Positions 39,430-48,566 of a stretch of 64,000 bases of DNA are shown piece after piece. The DNA is taken from NCBI RefSeq assembly GCF_900089495.1, contig NZ_LT605203.1, positions 607,501 through 671,500 on the forward strand, written 5' to 3'. Every line of letters begins with the position of its first letter. Position 1 is the stretch's first letter. The notes beneath the pieces were generated by a model, which saw only the letters and a program-made list of their open reading frames with translations, did not search any database and was not told where the DNA came from. The stretch is from Thiomonas sp. X19 (GTDB lineage Bacteria; Pseudomonadota; Gammaproteobacteria; Burkholderiales; Burkholderiaceae_C). The translations under genes were made by a program, and so were the position numbers.

Positions 39430-40809
39430 ATGTCAGCCCCTGCCCCTGCCGTCACCCAGAAACCGCCGCCATGGCCCTTGCTGCGCCAGGTGTTCGGCAA
39501 CCGTCGCATGGCAGCGTTGCTGCTGCTGGGTTTCTCCTCCGGCTTGCCGCTGGCGCTGACCGCCGGCACCTTGCAGGCCTGGTTGACGGTGCAGGGCGTG
39601 AGCCTGAAAGCCATCGGCTTCGCCACACTCATCGGCCAGGCCTATGTGTTCAAGTTTCTCTGGGCGCCGGGCATGGACCGCATCCACCCGCCGCTGCTGG
39701 CGCGCTGGCTGGGGCGGCGGCGCGGCTGGCTGCTGCTGATGCAGGCGGCGTTGGCGGCGAGTCTCGGAGCGATGGCGCTGGTCGGCATTCCGGCGCCGGG
39801 GGCTGCCATGGCCTGGCCGGGCCTCGAACATGCGGCCGCCGCGCTCGGCGTGGCTGCCAGCGAGATGCGCCTGGTTCCCGTGGGCCTGCTGGCGGTGGCC
39901 GTGGCCTTCTTCTCGGCGTCGCAAGACATCGTCATCGACGCCTACCGCACCGATCTGCTGCCGCCCGAGGAGCGTGGCGCCGGCGCTGCCGTGGCCGTGC
40001 TGGGCTACCGCATGGCCATGCTGGTGTCGGGCGGCCTGGGCCTGTGGCTGGCGGCCGAATACCTGGGCTGGCGCGGCATGTACGCGCTGATGGCGATGCT
40101 CATGGCCGTGCTCATGCTGGCCACGCTGTTCGCGCCGCCCACCCCCGGCCACATCACCCCGCCGCGCAGCCTGGCCGCAGCGGTGGTGGAGCCGGCGCGC
40201 GAGTTTTTTTCGCGCCAAGGCGCGGTGGCGCTGCTGGTCGCCATCGTGTTGTACAAGCTGGGGGACGCCTTTGCCGGGGCGCTGTCCACCACCTTCCTGA
40301 TTCGCGGTGCCGGCTACACCCCGGCTGAAGTCGGGCTGGTGTACAAGACCATGGGTCTGGCCACCACCATCGTCGGCGCCCTGCTCGGTGGTGCGCTGCT
40401 GGCGCGGCTGGGTTTGTGGCGTGCGCTGGTGTGGTTCGGCATCGCCCAGGGCTTATCGAATCTGGCGTACTGGGGGCTGGCGGTGCTGCCGTCCAACCTG
40501 CTGTTGATGGGCGCGGCGGTGGGCATCGAGAACTTCACTGGCGGCATGGGCACCGCCGCTTTCGTCGCCTTCTTGTCAGCGCTGTGCGACACCCGCTTCT
40601 CGGCCACCCAGTTCGCGTTGCTGTCGGCGCTGTCGGCGGTCGGCCGGGTGTATGTCGGTCCGGCCACCGGCTATCTGGTGGAAGCCTGGGGCTGGCCGCA
40701 TTTCTACCTGTTCACCGTGGTCGCTTCGGCGCCCGGAGTGCTGATGCTGGTGTGGTTGCGCCGCGTGGTGGAAACGCAGGACCGCCTCCACGCACCGCGC
40801 CCGCAGTAG
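39430..40809 (+). CDS. ampG: AmpG-family muropeptide permease
   Basis: A 459-residue MFS-like protein with about 12 to 14 spans. LGFSSGLPLALTAGTLQAWL at the N-terminus, LGRRRGWLL, the SASQDIVIDAYRTDLLP signature in the middle and LSALSAVGRVYVGPATGYLVE near the end match AmpG. AmpG imports GlcNAc-anhydroMurNAc muropeptides for cell-wall recycling. It lies 75 bp before kdsD. Confidence 0.88.
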   Translation: MSAPAPAVTQKPPPWPLLRQVFGNRRMAALLLLGFSSGLPLALTAGTLQAWLTVQGVSLKAIGFATLIGQAYVFKFLWAPGMDRIHPPLLARWLGRRRGWLLLMQAALAASLGAMALVGIPAPGAAMAWPGLEHAAAALGVAASEMRLVPVGLLAVAVAFFSASQDIVIDAYRTDLLPPEERGAGAAVAVLGYRMAMLVSGGLGLWLAAEYLGWRGMYALMAMLMAVLMLATLFAPPTPGHITPPRSLAAAVVEPAREFFSRQGAVALLVAIVLYKLGDAFAGALSTTFLIRGAGYTPAEVGLVYKTMGLATTIVGALLGGALLARLGLWRALVWFGIAQGLSNLAYWGLAVLPSNLLLMGAAVGIENFTGGMGTAAFVAFLSALCDTRFSATQFALLSALSAVGRVYVGPATGYLVEAWGWPHFYLFTVVASAPGVLMLVWLRRVVETQDRLHAPRPQ

Positions 40810-40883
40810 CGCCAGGGCCGGTCCGCGCGGCGCCGGCAAGTCGCCACCCGCCAAGCTGCCCCCGCTGCCTATACTGCCCCCCG

Positions 40884-41882
40884 ATGAAGCCCGTATTCCA
40901 TCCCGAACAAGCCCTGCAACTGGGGCGCAACACCCTGCAGATCGAGGCCGCCGCCGTGCTGGCCCTGGCCGAGCGCATCGGCCAGCCGCCGCTGGCCGAT
41001 GCGTTCACCGCGGCCGTGCGCTGCATCCTGGCCTGCAGCGGCCGCGTGGTGGTGTCGGGCATGGGCAAGAGCGGACATATTGCGCGCAAGCTGGCGGCCA
41101 CGCTGGCGTCCACCGGAACCCCGGCCTACTTCGTGCACCCGGCCGATGCCAGCCACGGCGACTTAGGCATGGTGACCGATGCCGATGTGTTCATCGCCCT
41201 GTCCAACTCGGGGGAGAGCGAGGAACTGGTGCGCATCGTGCCGCTGATCAAGCGCCTGGGCGCCAAGCTCATCACCATCACCGGGCGTGTCGATTCCACC
41301 CTGGCGCAGCATGCCGACATCCACCTCGATTGCGCCGTGGAGCAGGAAGCCTGCCCGATGAACCTCGCGCCCACGGCCAGCACCACCGCGCAACTGGCGC
41401 TGGGCGACGCACTGGCCGTGGCGCTGCTGGATGCGCGCGGCTTCGGCCCCGACGATTTCGCCCGCACCCATCCCGGCGGCAGCCTGGGGCGCAAGCTGCT
41501 CACCCATGTGGCCGACGTGATGCGCGCCGGCGACGCCGTGCCGCGCGTCGGGCAGGCCGCGCCGTTCTCCGCCGCGCTGCTGGAGATGACGCGCAAGGGC
41601 CTGGGCATGACCGCGGTGGTGGACGATGCCGGCGCGCTGCTCGGCGTCATCACCGACGGCGATTTGCGCCGCCTGCTCGAACGCGGCGTGGACCTGCGCC
41701 AGCTCTCGGCCGGCCAGGCCATGCACCCGAATCCGCGCACCATCGGCGAGGGCGCGCTGGCCGTCGAGGCGGTGCAGATGATGGAGCAGCACCGCGTCAA
41801 CCAGATGCTGGTGGTGGACGCGCACAACCAGCCCATCGGCGCGCTGAACATGCACGACCTGTTCGCCGCCAAGGTGGTGTGA
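40884..41882 (+). CDS. kdsD: D-arabinose-5-phosphate isomerase
   Basis: A 332-residue KdsD/KpsF-family enzyme that makes arabinose-5-phosphate, the first step of KDO synthesis. The SIS domain has VVVSGMGKSGHIARKLAATL and SNSGESEELVRI; two CBS domains follow (VADVMRAGDAVP... and AMHPNPRTIGEGALA). It begins the kdsD-kdsC-lptC run. Confidence 0.95.
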   Translation: MKPVFHPEQALQLGRNTLQIEAAAVLALAERIGQPPLADAFTAAVRCILACSGRVVVSGMGKSGHIARKLAATLASTGTPAYFVHPADASHGDLGMVTDADVFIALSNSGESEELVRIVPLIKRLGAKLITITGRVDSTLAQHADIHLDCAVEQEACPMNLAPTASTTAQLALGDALAVALLDARGFGPDDFARTHPGGSLGRKLLTHVADVMRAGDAVPRVGQAAPFSAALLEMTRKGLGMTAVVDDAGALLGVITDGDLRRLLERGVDLRQLSAGQAMHPNPRTIGEGALAVEAVQMMEQHRVNQMLVVDAHNQPIGALNMHDLFAAKVV

Positions 41883-41897
41883 GTGCCCGAGCAAGCC

Positions 41898-42527
41898 ATG
41901 ACGCCAACCCCTGCCGCCTTCGATACCCGCCCGCGTCTGAACTTCGACGCCGAAGTCCTGCTGCGGGCGCAAGCCGCGCGCGTGCTGCTGCTCGACGTCG
42001 ACGGCGTGCTCACTCCCGGCGATCTGCTGGTGGGCGAGGGCGGCGAAGTCATCAAGCGCTTCTCCACACTCGACGGCCACGGCCTCAAGTTGCTGGCCGC
42101 AAGCGGCGTGCTGCCGGTGGTGGTGTCGGGCCGCGACAGCCCACCGCTGCGCGAGCGTCTGCGCGAGCTGGGGCTGGAGGCCCATGCCGTGCTCGGCAAG
42201 TCGCGCAAGCTGCCGGGGGCCGAAGGCATTCTGCGCGAGCTGGGTCTGAGCTGGGAGCAGGCCGCCGTGATGGGTGACGACTGGCCCGACCTGCCCCTGC
42301 TGGTGCGCGCGCAACTCGCCGCCTGCCCGCCCGAGGCGCATCCGGAAGTGTTGGCGCGGGTGCATTACCGCACGGCGGCTGCGGCCGGTTTCGGCGCGGT
42401 GCGCGAGATCTGCGATCTGCTGCTGGTGGCGCAAGGCGCGTACCGCCGCCTGCTCGAACGGACCATCGCTGGCGAGGAGGAGGGCCTGCCGAGGCCGGCG
42501 GTGCCGTCTTCGCCTGCCCGGGGCTAA
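41898..42527 (+). CDS. kdsC: KDO-8-phosphate phosphatase
   Basis: A 209-residue HAD-family phosphatase that removes phosphate from KDO-8-P. HAD motif I is LLLDVDGVLTPG near residue 33, motif II is VVVSGRDS, and the late GDDWPDLPLL carries the metal-binding aspartates. A GTG start directly after the kdsD stop (41883) is an alternative five codons longer. The C-terminal Pro/Arg tail is short and variable. Confidence 0.94.
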   Translation: MTPTPAAFDTRPRLNFDAEVLLRAQAARVLLLDVDGVLTPGDLLVGEGGEVIKRFSTLDGHGLKLLAASGVLPVVVSGRDSPPLRERLRELGLEAHAVLGKSRKLPGAEGILRELGLSWEQAAVMGDDWPDLPLLVRAQLAACPPEAHPEVLARVHYRTAAAAGFGAVREICDLLLVAQGAYRRLLERTIAGEEEGLPRPAVPSSPARG

Positions 42528-42531
42528 CACC

Positions 42532-43128
42532 ATGTCACGCTGGATGCGCCTGTGGCGCCGCATGTCCACGTTCCTGCCGCCGCTGCTCATGGTGCTGCTG
42601 GCGGCGTTCAGCTGGTGGGTGGCGCGGGAGGCCATGCATGCCGGACACGGCCCAGGCGGTGCGCCCGAACCGCCGCAAAAGCCCGATTATTTCCTGCACG
42701 ACTTTCACACCAGCTCGTTCAACGCCCGGGGCCAGCTCACCGCCCAGCTCAGCGGCGCGGCGATGCAGCACATCCCCGGCAACAACACCGTGCACATCAC
42801 CGCGCCGGTGTTGCGCGTCCTGAGCCCGCAAGGCGTGATGACCACGGCGCAGGCGCAAAACGGCATCAGCAACGCCGACGCCAGCAATGTGCAATTGCTC
42901 GGCGACGCGGTGGTGCATCGCTCCGTGCCCGGCGCGCCGGAACTCACCGTGCGCAGCGACTTCCTCAACATCTTCCCCAATGCCCAGCGGCTCTCGTCGA
43001 ACCGGCCGACCACGGTGCAACGCGGCGCCACGGTGTTCTCCGGCGGCAGCCTGGAGATGAACGGACTGGACGGGACTTTCGCCATGCAGGGCAAGGTGAG
43101 TGGCAAGCTGGCGGGCGCAGGGGGTTGA
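42532..43128 (+). CDS. lptC: LptC, LPS export system protein
   Basis: A 198-residue bitopic protein with one N-terminal membrane helix (about residues 12-31) and a periplasmic beta-jellyroll: YFLHDFHTSSFNARGQLTAQLSG, then SDFLNIFPNAQRLSSNRP and MNGLDGTFAMQGKVSG. It takes LPS from LptBFG and passes it to LptA. In many betaproteobacteria lptA and lptB follow at once; here repeat copy F and an unrelated SDR gene follow instead. Confidence 0.92.
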   Translation: MSRWMRLWRRMSTFLPPLLMVLLAAFSWWVAREAMHAGHGPGGAPEPPQKPDYFLHDFHTSSFNARGQLTAQLSGAAMQHIPGNNTVHITAPVLRVLSPQGVMTTAQAQNGISNADASNVQLLGDAVVHRSVPGAPELTVRSDFLNIFPNAQRLSSNRPTTVQRGATVFSGGSLEMNGLDGTFAMQGKVSGKLAGAGG

Positions 43129-43207
43129 TTGCCCCAGGGCGCCGCGTGCGCTACCCGCCATCCGAGGGGATGAAGGAAACTCGGGAACGGCCCTTCGCCG
43201 CCTTGAG
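43128..43207 (-). repeat. Interspersed palindromic repeat, copy F
   Basis: Read on the minus strand it shows GAGTTTCCTTCATCCCCTCGG and the terminal CCCTGGGG, with diverged stems. It begins at the lptC stop codon, exactly where lptA would normally follow. Confidence 0.7.
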
Positions 43208-43231
43208 AATTTTTCCAGCAGGACATCGTCC

Positions 43232-44056
43232 ATGAACGCCCAAACCGACGCCACGCATCCACCCACCGTTCTCATCACCGGCGCATCCAGCGGCATCGGC
43301 GCGGCGCTCGCGCAGGCCTATGCCGCGCGTGGCTGGCGGCTGGTGCTGGTGGGCCGCAAGGCCGAAGCCTTGCGCGCCACCGCCGCAGCATGCGCCCGGG
43401 CGCAGGGCATGCAAGGCGTGGACCCCGGACGCATTCGCCTCATCACCCTCGATTTGTTGCAAACCGAAGCCTGGCGCGAGCAAGCCGGCGCCCTGGTGCA
43501 AGCCTGGGGCTGCCCGCAGGTGGTCATCGCCAACGCCGGCATCAGCCATGGCGTGGACCTGGCGCGCCCGGAAGACTTGGCTGCGGCGCGCGAGGTGATG
43601 GACAGCAACTGGCTGGCGGCCTTGGCCACGTTGGCGCCCTTCATTGCACCCATGCGCGCGCGCGGCAACGGCACGCTGGTGGGCGTTGCCAGTGTTGCCG
43701 GCGTGCGCGGCCTGCCGGGGCACGCGGCTTACTGCGCGAGCAAGGCGGCGCTGATTCACGCGCTGGAGAGCCTGCGCGTGGAGTTGCGCGGCTCGGGCGT
43801 GCGCGTGGTCACCATCAGCCCCGGTTATGTCGCCACGCCGCTCACGGCGGGCAATCCCTTTCCCATGCCCTTTCTCATGCTGCCGGACGCTTTTGCGCGC
43901 CGCGCGCTGCGCGTCATCGAGTGCGGCCGTGCCTACGCCACCATCCCCTGGCCGATGGCCGTGGTGAGCAAGCTGCTGCATGTGCTGCCGCGCGCCTGGT
44001 ACGACCCCATCATGGCCGGGCAGCGGCGCAAACCGCGCAAGCCGCATCAGCCGTAG
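43232..44056 (+). CDS. Short-chain dehydrogenase/reductase
   Basis: A 274-residue classical SDR. The cofactor motif TGASSGIGAALAQAYA is near residue 15 and NAGISHG near 93. The catalytic tetrad is Asn, Ser, Tyr and Lys, with YCASKAAL near 168. ISPGYVATPLTAGNPFPMPF follows. The KAEALRA arm after the second strand suggests NADP(H), as a basic residue replaces the NAD-type Asp. The substrate is unknown. CAGGA precedes the ATG. Confidence 0.92.
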   Translation: MNAQTDATHPPTVLITGASSGIGAALAQAYAARGWRLVLVGRKAEALRATAAACARAQGMQGVDPGRIRLITLDLLQTEAWREQAGALVQAWGCPQVVIANAGISHGVDLARPEDLAAAREVMDSNWLAALATLAPFIAPMRARGNGTLVGVASVAGVRGLPGHAAYCASKAALIHALESLRVELRGSGVRVVTISPGYVATPLTAGNPFPMPFLMLPDAFARRALRVIECGRAYATIPWPMAVVSKLLHVLPRAWYDPIMAGQRRKPRKPHQP

Positions 44057-44192
44057 GCGGCTTGCGCCGCCGCTTCGCTGCAAGGCGGCGATTCGTTGCT
44101 GTCCCGCGAAGTCGGTCGCTGCGGCGCGCAGGCACATGGCCGCAAACCCGGGCCGACGAGCTTGCGACAATCGCCAGTCACCGCATCTGTCC

Positions 44193-45074
44193 ATGCAAGC
44201 CGTCCGCACATCCTCTTCCGGCAACCGCGACGCCGTCGACGCGCTGGGCCAGCGCTTTGCTCCGGCGGGCGCCGAAACGCGCATCGCCAGCCTGGTCCCC
44301 AGCTTGACCGAAACCCTGTTCGATCTGGGCCTGGGAGCGCAAGTGGTGGCGCGCACCGGGTTTTGCATCCACCCCGCTGCAGCGGTGCGCGCCGTACCCA
44401 AGGTGGGTGGCACCAAGGACGTGAACCTCGCGCGCCTGCGTGCGCTGGCCCCCAGCCATGTGCTGGTGAATGTGGACGAGAACACGCGTGAAACCGTGGC
44501 TGCGCTGCGCACCTTCGTGCCGCAGGTGGTGGTGACGCATCCGCAGGCGCCGGCTGACAACCTTGCGCTGCTGGCGCTGCTGGGCGAACTGTTCGGTGAC
44601 GCGCCCGGCGTGAAAGTTCGCGCACTGCAGCTTGCAAACGCCTTGCAGGCGCAACTCGCCGCCCTGGCGGCCCAACCCTGGCCGGCGCGCCGCGTCCTTT
44701 ACCTCATCTGGCGCGAGCCGTGGATGACCGTGGCGCGCGACACCTATATCGCGCGCACCCTGGCCTGCGTTGGCTGGAACACGCTGCCGGAGGTGGTGGG
44801 TGGCGATGGCATGGCCACACCCGGCGCGGCGCGCTACCCGGTGTTCGGCTGGGATGCGCCCTGGCTGCGCGAGGTGGATCTGGTGCTGCTGTCGACCGAG
44901 CCTTACCGCTTCCAGCACCGCGATGTGGATGCGGCGCGCGCCCTGCTCGCGGCGCGTGGCCTGCACCCCGAGGTGCGCCTGATCGACGGCGAATGGTGCT
45001 CCTGGTATGGCAGCCGCGCCGCGCGCAGCCTGCCGCGGCTGGCTGCGCTCGCGGCGTTGATCAACCCGGCCTAG
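44193..45074 (+). CDS. BtuF-like helical-backbone metal receptor
   Basis: A 293-residue protein of the periplasmic binding protein III (BtuF/FhuD) fold: RIASLVPSLTETLFDLGLG, VVARTGFCIHPAAA, KVGGTKDVNLARLRALAPSHV and EVDLVLLSTEPYRF. No signal peptide is visible, so it may stay in the cytoplasm or have its start misassigned, and no permease or ATPase gene is adjacent. A corrinoid or other tetrapyrrole ligand is a guess. The stop codon (TAG) lies in the CTAG target site of the IS element. Confidence 0.85.
   Translation: MQAVRTSSSGNRDAVDALGQRFAPAGAETRIASLVPSLTETLFDLGLGAQVVARTGFCIHPAAAVRAVPKVGGTKDVNLARLRALAPSHVLVNVDENTRETVAALRTFVPQVVVTHPQAPADNLALLALLGELFGDAPGVKVRALQLANALQAQLAALAAQPWPARRVLYLIWREPWMTVARDTYIARTLACVGWNTLPEVVGGDGMATPGAARYPVFGWDAPWLREVDLVLLSTEPYRFQHRDVDAARALLAARGLHPEVRLIDGEWCSWYGSRAARSLPRLAALAALINPA
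45071..45074 (+). repeat. Left 4-bp target duplication (CTAG) of the IS element
   Basis: CTAG directly flanks the left inverted repeat and is repeated at 46677-46680. It also contains the stop codon of the BtuF-like gene. Confidence 0.85.
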
Positions 45075-46676
45075 GAGACTGTCGGACTTTGCGGTCTTCC
45101 GGATGAAGACGCTATCCGAGACAATTGCTGCTGCACAACCGAGAGCCCGAGCCGATGAGCCGCTTCGTCCCTGTTGACCGAGACACCGCATATCTGTTGC
45201 CACCGTCGGTGGACGAATGGCTGCCCACTGATCACTTGGCGCGCTTCGTGGTCGAAGTCATCGAGCAGCTTGATCTGGGCGATCTGGCCCGACAGTACGC
45301 AGGCCGGGGCTCGGCGGCGCACCATCCGGCGGTGCTGCTGGGCCTGCTGATCTACGGCTACGCCAACGGCGTGCACTCCAGCCGCAAGATCGAGCGGGCG
45401 ACCTACGACTCGGTGGCGTTCCGCTTTGTTGCGGCCAATACCCACCCCGATCACGACACGCTGGCGACGTTCCGCCGCCGCTTCTTGAAGGAGGTGGAGG
45501 CACTGTTCGTGCAGGTGCTGGTTCTGGCGCGCGAGATGAAGCTGCTCAAGCTCGGACACATCGCGCTGGATGGCACCAAGATCGACGCCAACGCCAGCAA
45601 GCACAAGGCCTTGTCGTGGGCTCATGCCAACAAGATCGAGGCGCAGCTGCGCCAGGAAGTACAAACGCTGCTGGCGCTGGCAGAGAACAGCGACCGCGCG
45701 ACGGTACCCGACGGCATGGATGTGCCGGCGGAGATCGCCCTGCGTGCAGATCGCTTGAGCGCAATCGCGCAGGCCAAGGCCAAGATCGAGCAGCGCGCCA
45801 GCGAACGCCATCAGGTCGAGCAGCAGGAGTACGAGGCCAAGACCGCCAAGCGCCAAGCCCAGCGCGAGGCGGGCAAGAAGCCGCGCGGCAAGGACCCTGA
45901 GCCGCCAGAGGCCGGCCCCCGGAGCAGCGATCAGGTCAACCTCACGGATGAAGAGTCGCGCATCATGCCCGTGTCGGGTGGGGGCTTCGAGCAAAGCTAC
46001 AACGCACAAGCCGGCGTGGACATCGCGACGATGATGGTGATCACCCAGCATGTGAGCCAGGCATCCAACGACAAGCGCGAAGTTGTGCCTACGCTGCAGC
46101 AGATCCAAGCGTTACCCGCGGTGCTGGGCGAGGTGCACACGCTCATCACGGACAACGGCTTCTTCAGCCAAGCCAACGTGATCGCGTGCAACGACGCGGG
46201 TATCGAGCCGCTGCTGGCGCTCAAGCGGGAGTCGCATCACACGCCGGTGATGGGGCGCTTTGCACCCGATGTGCCCGAGCCCCAGACGACGGATCCGCTC
46301 GTGCAGATGGCACACCGCCTGGGCACGCAAGCAGGCCGAGCCCTGTACGGCCTGCGCAAGCAGACAGTGGAGCCGGTGTTCGGCATCATCAAGCAAGTGA
46401 TGGGTTGGCGCCAGATGAGCATGCGCGGGCTGGCCAAGGCACAAGGCGAATGGAGCTTGGTGACCATGGCTTGGAACATCAAGCGCATGCACGTCCTGCG
46501 AGCCGCGTGAGGGCAATAGTGCGCCCCGACCACGCCAAAACCGAGTCCCCAGGCCGCCCCATGTGCCCTCACAGTGTCTCGCCAACCATCGAGAGCGTTC
46601 GATCAGCGCGCCGCTGTCAAAAAAAACGCGTCGCACTGATCAATCGGATTCGCTCGGGTTCAAGTCCGACAGCCTC
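45075..46676 (+). mobile_element. Complete IS1182-family insertion sequence, 1602 bp
   Basis: The ends are inverted repeats (GAGACTGTCGGACTT at the left; CAAGTCCGACAGCCTC at the right, one mismatch in the core). They are bounded by a CTAG duplication; IS1182-group elements favour short palindromic targets. It holds one intact transposase gene, so it may still be active. The insertion point is the shared stop-codon overlap of two convergent genes. Confidence 0.9.
45155..46510 (+). CDS. IS1182-family transposase
   Basis: A 451-residue DDE transposase. The N-terminal DUF772-type region (LPPSVDEWLPTDHLARFV, YGYANGVHSSRKIERATYD, HPDHDTLATFRRRF) is followed by the first Asp in IALDGTKIDANASKH. A charged coiled coil spans about residues 195-265, the second Asp is in ITDNGFFSQ, and the Glu is in VEPVFGIIKQVMGWRQMSMRG. 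There are no internal stops. I chose MSRFVPVDRD as the start; an upstream in-frame start is ten residues longer. Confidence 0.93.
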   Translation: MSRFVPVDRDTAYLLPPSVDEWLPTDHLARFVVEVIEQLDLGDLARQYAGRGSAAHHPAVLLGLLIYGYANGVHSSRKIERATYDSVAFRFVAANTHPDHDTLATFRRRFLKEVEALFVQVLVLAREMKLLKLGHIALDGTKIDANASKHKALSWAHANKIEAQLRQEVQTLLALAENSDRATVPDGMDVPAEIALRADRLSAIAQAKAKIEQRASERHQVEQQEYEAKTAKRQAQREAGKKPRGKDPEPPEAGPRSSDQVNLTDEESRIMPVSGGGFEQSYNAQAGVDIATMMVITQHVSQASNDKREVVPTLQQIQALPAVLGEVHTLITDNGFFSQANVIACNDAGIEPLLALKRESHHTPVMGRFAPDVPEPQTTDPLVQMAHRLGTQAGRALYGLRKQTVEPVFGIIKQVMGWRQMSMRGLAKAQGEWSLVTMAWNIKRMHVLRAA

Positions 46677-46680
46677 CTAG
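46677..46680 (+). repeat. Right 4-bp target duplication (CTAG) of the IS element
   Basis: Matches 45071-45074. On the minus strand it supplies the TAG stop of the DUF6790 gene. Confidence 0.85.
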
Positions 46681-47210
46681 AGCCGCGAACGCGCGAACAC
46701 GCTGCGCCGGCTCTGTGCCTTGGCTTGCCAGGCGAGCAGGGCGAAGCCGACGAGGGGGACGAGGATGTCGGTGCCGAGCATGGCGCCGACATTGCCCTGG
46801 GCATAGTCGTGCGCTTGCTGCAGTTGCACCCCATGGCCGATGGCCGCGCCCCAGAGGAAGGCCGCGGGGCCGAGCACGGCGGCGAGGCGTAAACCGAGGC
46901 CACCGAACGCGGCGAAAACCCCCACCAGGGCGAAGCCCAGGCTGGCCGTTCCCACCTCATACTGGAAGGGGCTGGGTGCCCAGCCGATCAAGCGCGCGGC
47001 CAGGTCGCCATAAAAGCTGTGGAACACGAAGTTGATGAAAAAACTCAGGCCCACCGAGCACAGCAGGAACCAGCGCAGAAAGGTGGAGGCAATGCGTTCA
47101 GGGGTACGCTCGCGCCGCGTGAGCGCGAGCGACGCCATGGCCAGCAGCACGCCGAGCAGCAGCAGGGTGAGCGGGAAATTGTCGAACGCGAGACGGATCA
47201 ACGAGGCCAT
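46677..47210 (-). CDS. DUF6790-like membrane protein
   Basis: A 177-residue protein with five hydrophobic helices, starting MASLIRLAFDNFPLTLLLLG. The loop motif SFFINFVFHSFYGDLAARLIGW and the closing GNVGAMLGTDILVPLVGFALL fit the DUF6790 family, whose role is unknown. GGAG lies eight bases before the chosen ATG; a GTG nine bases further up is possible. Its TAG stop is regenerated by the IS target duplication. Confidence 0.72.
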   Translation of the reverse strand: MASLIRLAFDNFPLTLLLLGVLLAMASLALTRRERTPERIASTFLRWFLLCSVGLSFFINFVFHSFYGDLAARLIGWAPSPFQYEVGTASLGFALVGVFAAFGGLGLRLAAVLGPAAFLWGAAIGHGVQLQQAHDYAQGNVGAMLGTDILVPLVGFALLAWQAKAQSRRSVFARSRL

Positions 47211-47313
47211 GGGCAGCACTCCGGTTCGATTGGTGATGGCCCTGGCAAGATGGAGCGCTGCAGATGCGGGCGCTGATGCAGTCTCGGGCCCGGGCTCCTG
47301 TGCAGGCGCAGGC

Positions 47314-47937
47314 TCACGCGCGGCCCCTGGGCGGCAGTGCGGCGAGGTCGTCGAGCGAGATGCCGGTGGCGGCTTCGAACACCCCGGCCTCGGACGGCTG
47401 CGCCGGGGTCTCGATGTCCACCCCGAGCGCGACGAGAAAACGCGACACCATGTTGTAGGTGGCGATCACGCCCACCAGCTCCACCACCTGCTGCGGCGGC
47501 ATGGCGGCGCGGGCGGCGGCGAAATAGGCCTCGTTCACCTTCACCCGCCGGGTCATCTCGTAAGCAATCGCCAGGGTCACGCGCTGCGCCGGGGAGAACA
47601 GCACGGCGTCGTCCACCGCATGCGGCACATTGGCCAGGGCCGCGAGTTGTGTCGCGGTGCCGCCGGCGGCGAGAAACTCAGGCGCGTGATGGGCGAATTC
47701 GTACTGCGCATGATTGAGCAGGGCGACGGTGCAGATGGCGAGTTCGCGCAGCAGCGGATCGAGGTCGAGTTGCGTGCGCACGGCGCCGAGAAAGCCGTTC
47801 CAGCCGCGCGCGAAAGCCGGGCTGTGCAGCAACATGCGATCGAGGTTGAGCAGCTTGCCGCCGCGCCGCGCGCGAATGGCGTCCACCAGATCGGCCGGCT
47901 CGTCCAGGTCGACGGGGGTGTAGGCAATACGTGGCAT
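47314..47937 (-). CDS. Carboxymuconolactone-decarboxylase-family protein
   Basis: A 207-residue AhpD-like helical protein. LLRELAICTVALLNHAQYEFAHH is the family core, but the CxxC of AhpD peroxidases is replaced (ICTVALLNH), so peroxidase activity is unlikely. A second region (VELVGVIATYNMVSRFLVALGV) closes the fold. It may decarboxylate a lactone-type acid; the substrate is unknown. Confidence 0.85.
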   Translation of the reverse strand: MPRIAYTPVDLDEPADLVDAIRARRGGKLLNLDRMLLHSPAFARGWNGFLGAVRTQLDLDPLLRELAICTVALLNHAQYEFAHHAPEFLAAGGTATQLAALANVPHAVDDAVLFSPAQRVTLAIAYEMTRRVKVNEAYFAAARAAMPPQQVVELVGVIATYNMVSRFLVALGVDIETPAQPSEAGVFEAATGISLDDLAALPPRGRA

Positions 47938-48149
47938 GTCTGGGTCGCTCCTCGGGTTCGCATGCGTCAGGTTCGCACTACTGTAACGGCAGGTGCGCGC
48001 GACACCAAGCGGGAGCGCCCCGCCGCTTGCCGTCCAAAGCCCTGGTGGATGTCACACCACCGCTTGAACTTCGCCCCGCCACCCTCATGTGGTTTGGGTC
48101 GATGCCGGCGCCAGCCGCGCATCCGCCGTTCATGCAACCCGGAGTCGCC

Positions 48150-48566
48150 ATGCTGATCGTCTGCCCTCATTGCAACAGCCTCAACCGCGTTCCGCCCGAG
48201 CGCGTGGCGCACGATCCGCAATGCGGAAGCTGCCATCAAGCCCTGTTCACCGGCGAGCCGCTGGAGTTGAGCGATGCCAACTTCGAGCGCTTCGTCAGCA
48301 AGAACGAGCTGCCGGTGATCGCCGATTTCTGGGCGCCCTGGTGCGGACCCTGCCGCCAGATGGCGCCGCAGTTCGAGCAGGCCGCCAAACTGCTCAAGGG
48401 CCGCGCCTTGCTGGTGAAGGTGAACTCGGACGATAACCCGCAGGCCTCGGTGCGTCACCGCATCCGCAGCATCCCGACGCTGCTGCTGTTCCGGGGCGGG
48501 CACGAGGCCAAGCGCCAGTCGGGCGTGATGCCGGCGCCGGAACTGGTGCGTTGGGCCGGTGTCTAG
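48150..48566 (+). CDS. trxC: Thioredoxin 2
   Basis: A 138-residue protein with the TrxC layout: an N-terminal zinc-binding domain with two CxxC pairs (CPHC and CGSC, residues 5-29) and a thioredoxin domain with the active site FWAPWCGPCRQMAPQF near residue 68. It reduces cytosolic disulfides and is often induced by oxidative stress. GGAG lies five bases upstream of the chosen ATG; an earlier ATG six codons up is less supported. Confidence 0.94.
   Translation: MLIVCPHCNSLNRVPPERVAHDPQCGSCHQALFTGEPLELSDANFERFVSKNELPVIADFWAPWCGPCRQMAPQFEQAAKLLKGRALLVKVNSDDNPQASVRHRIRSIPTLLLFRGGHEAKRQSGVMPAPELVRWAGV

Noticed and set aside
44057..44192. Cobalamin riboswitch before the BtuF-like gene
   Set aside because: No B12-box-like sequence or conserved core was seen in the leader.
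47314..47937. AhpD-type alkylhydroperoxidase
   Set aside because: The catalytic CxxC is missing, so only the wider family name is used.
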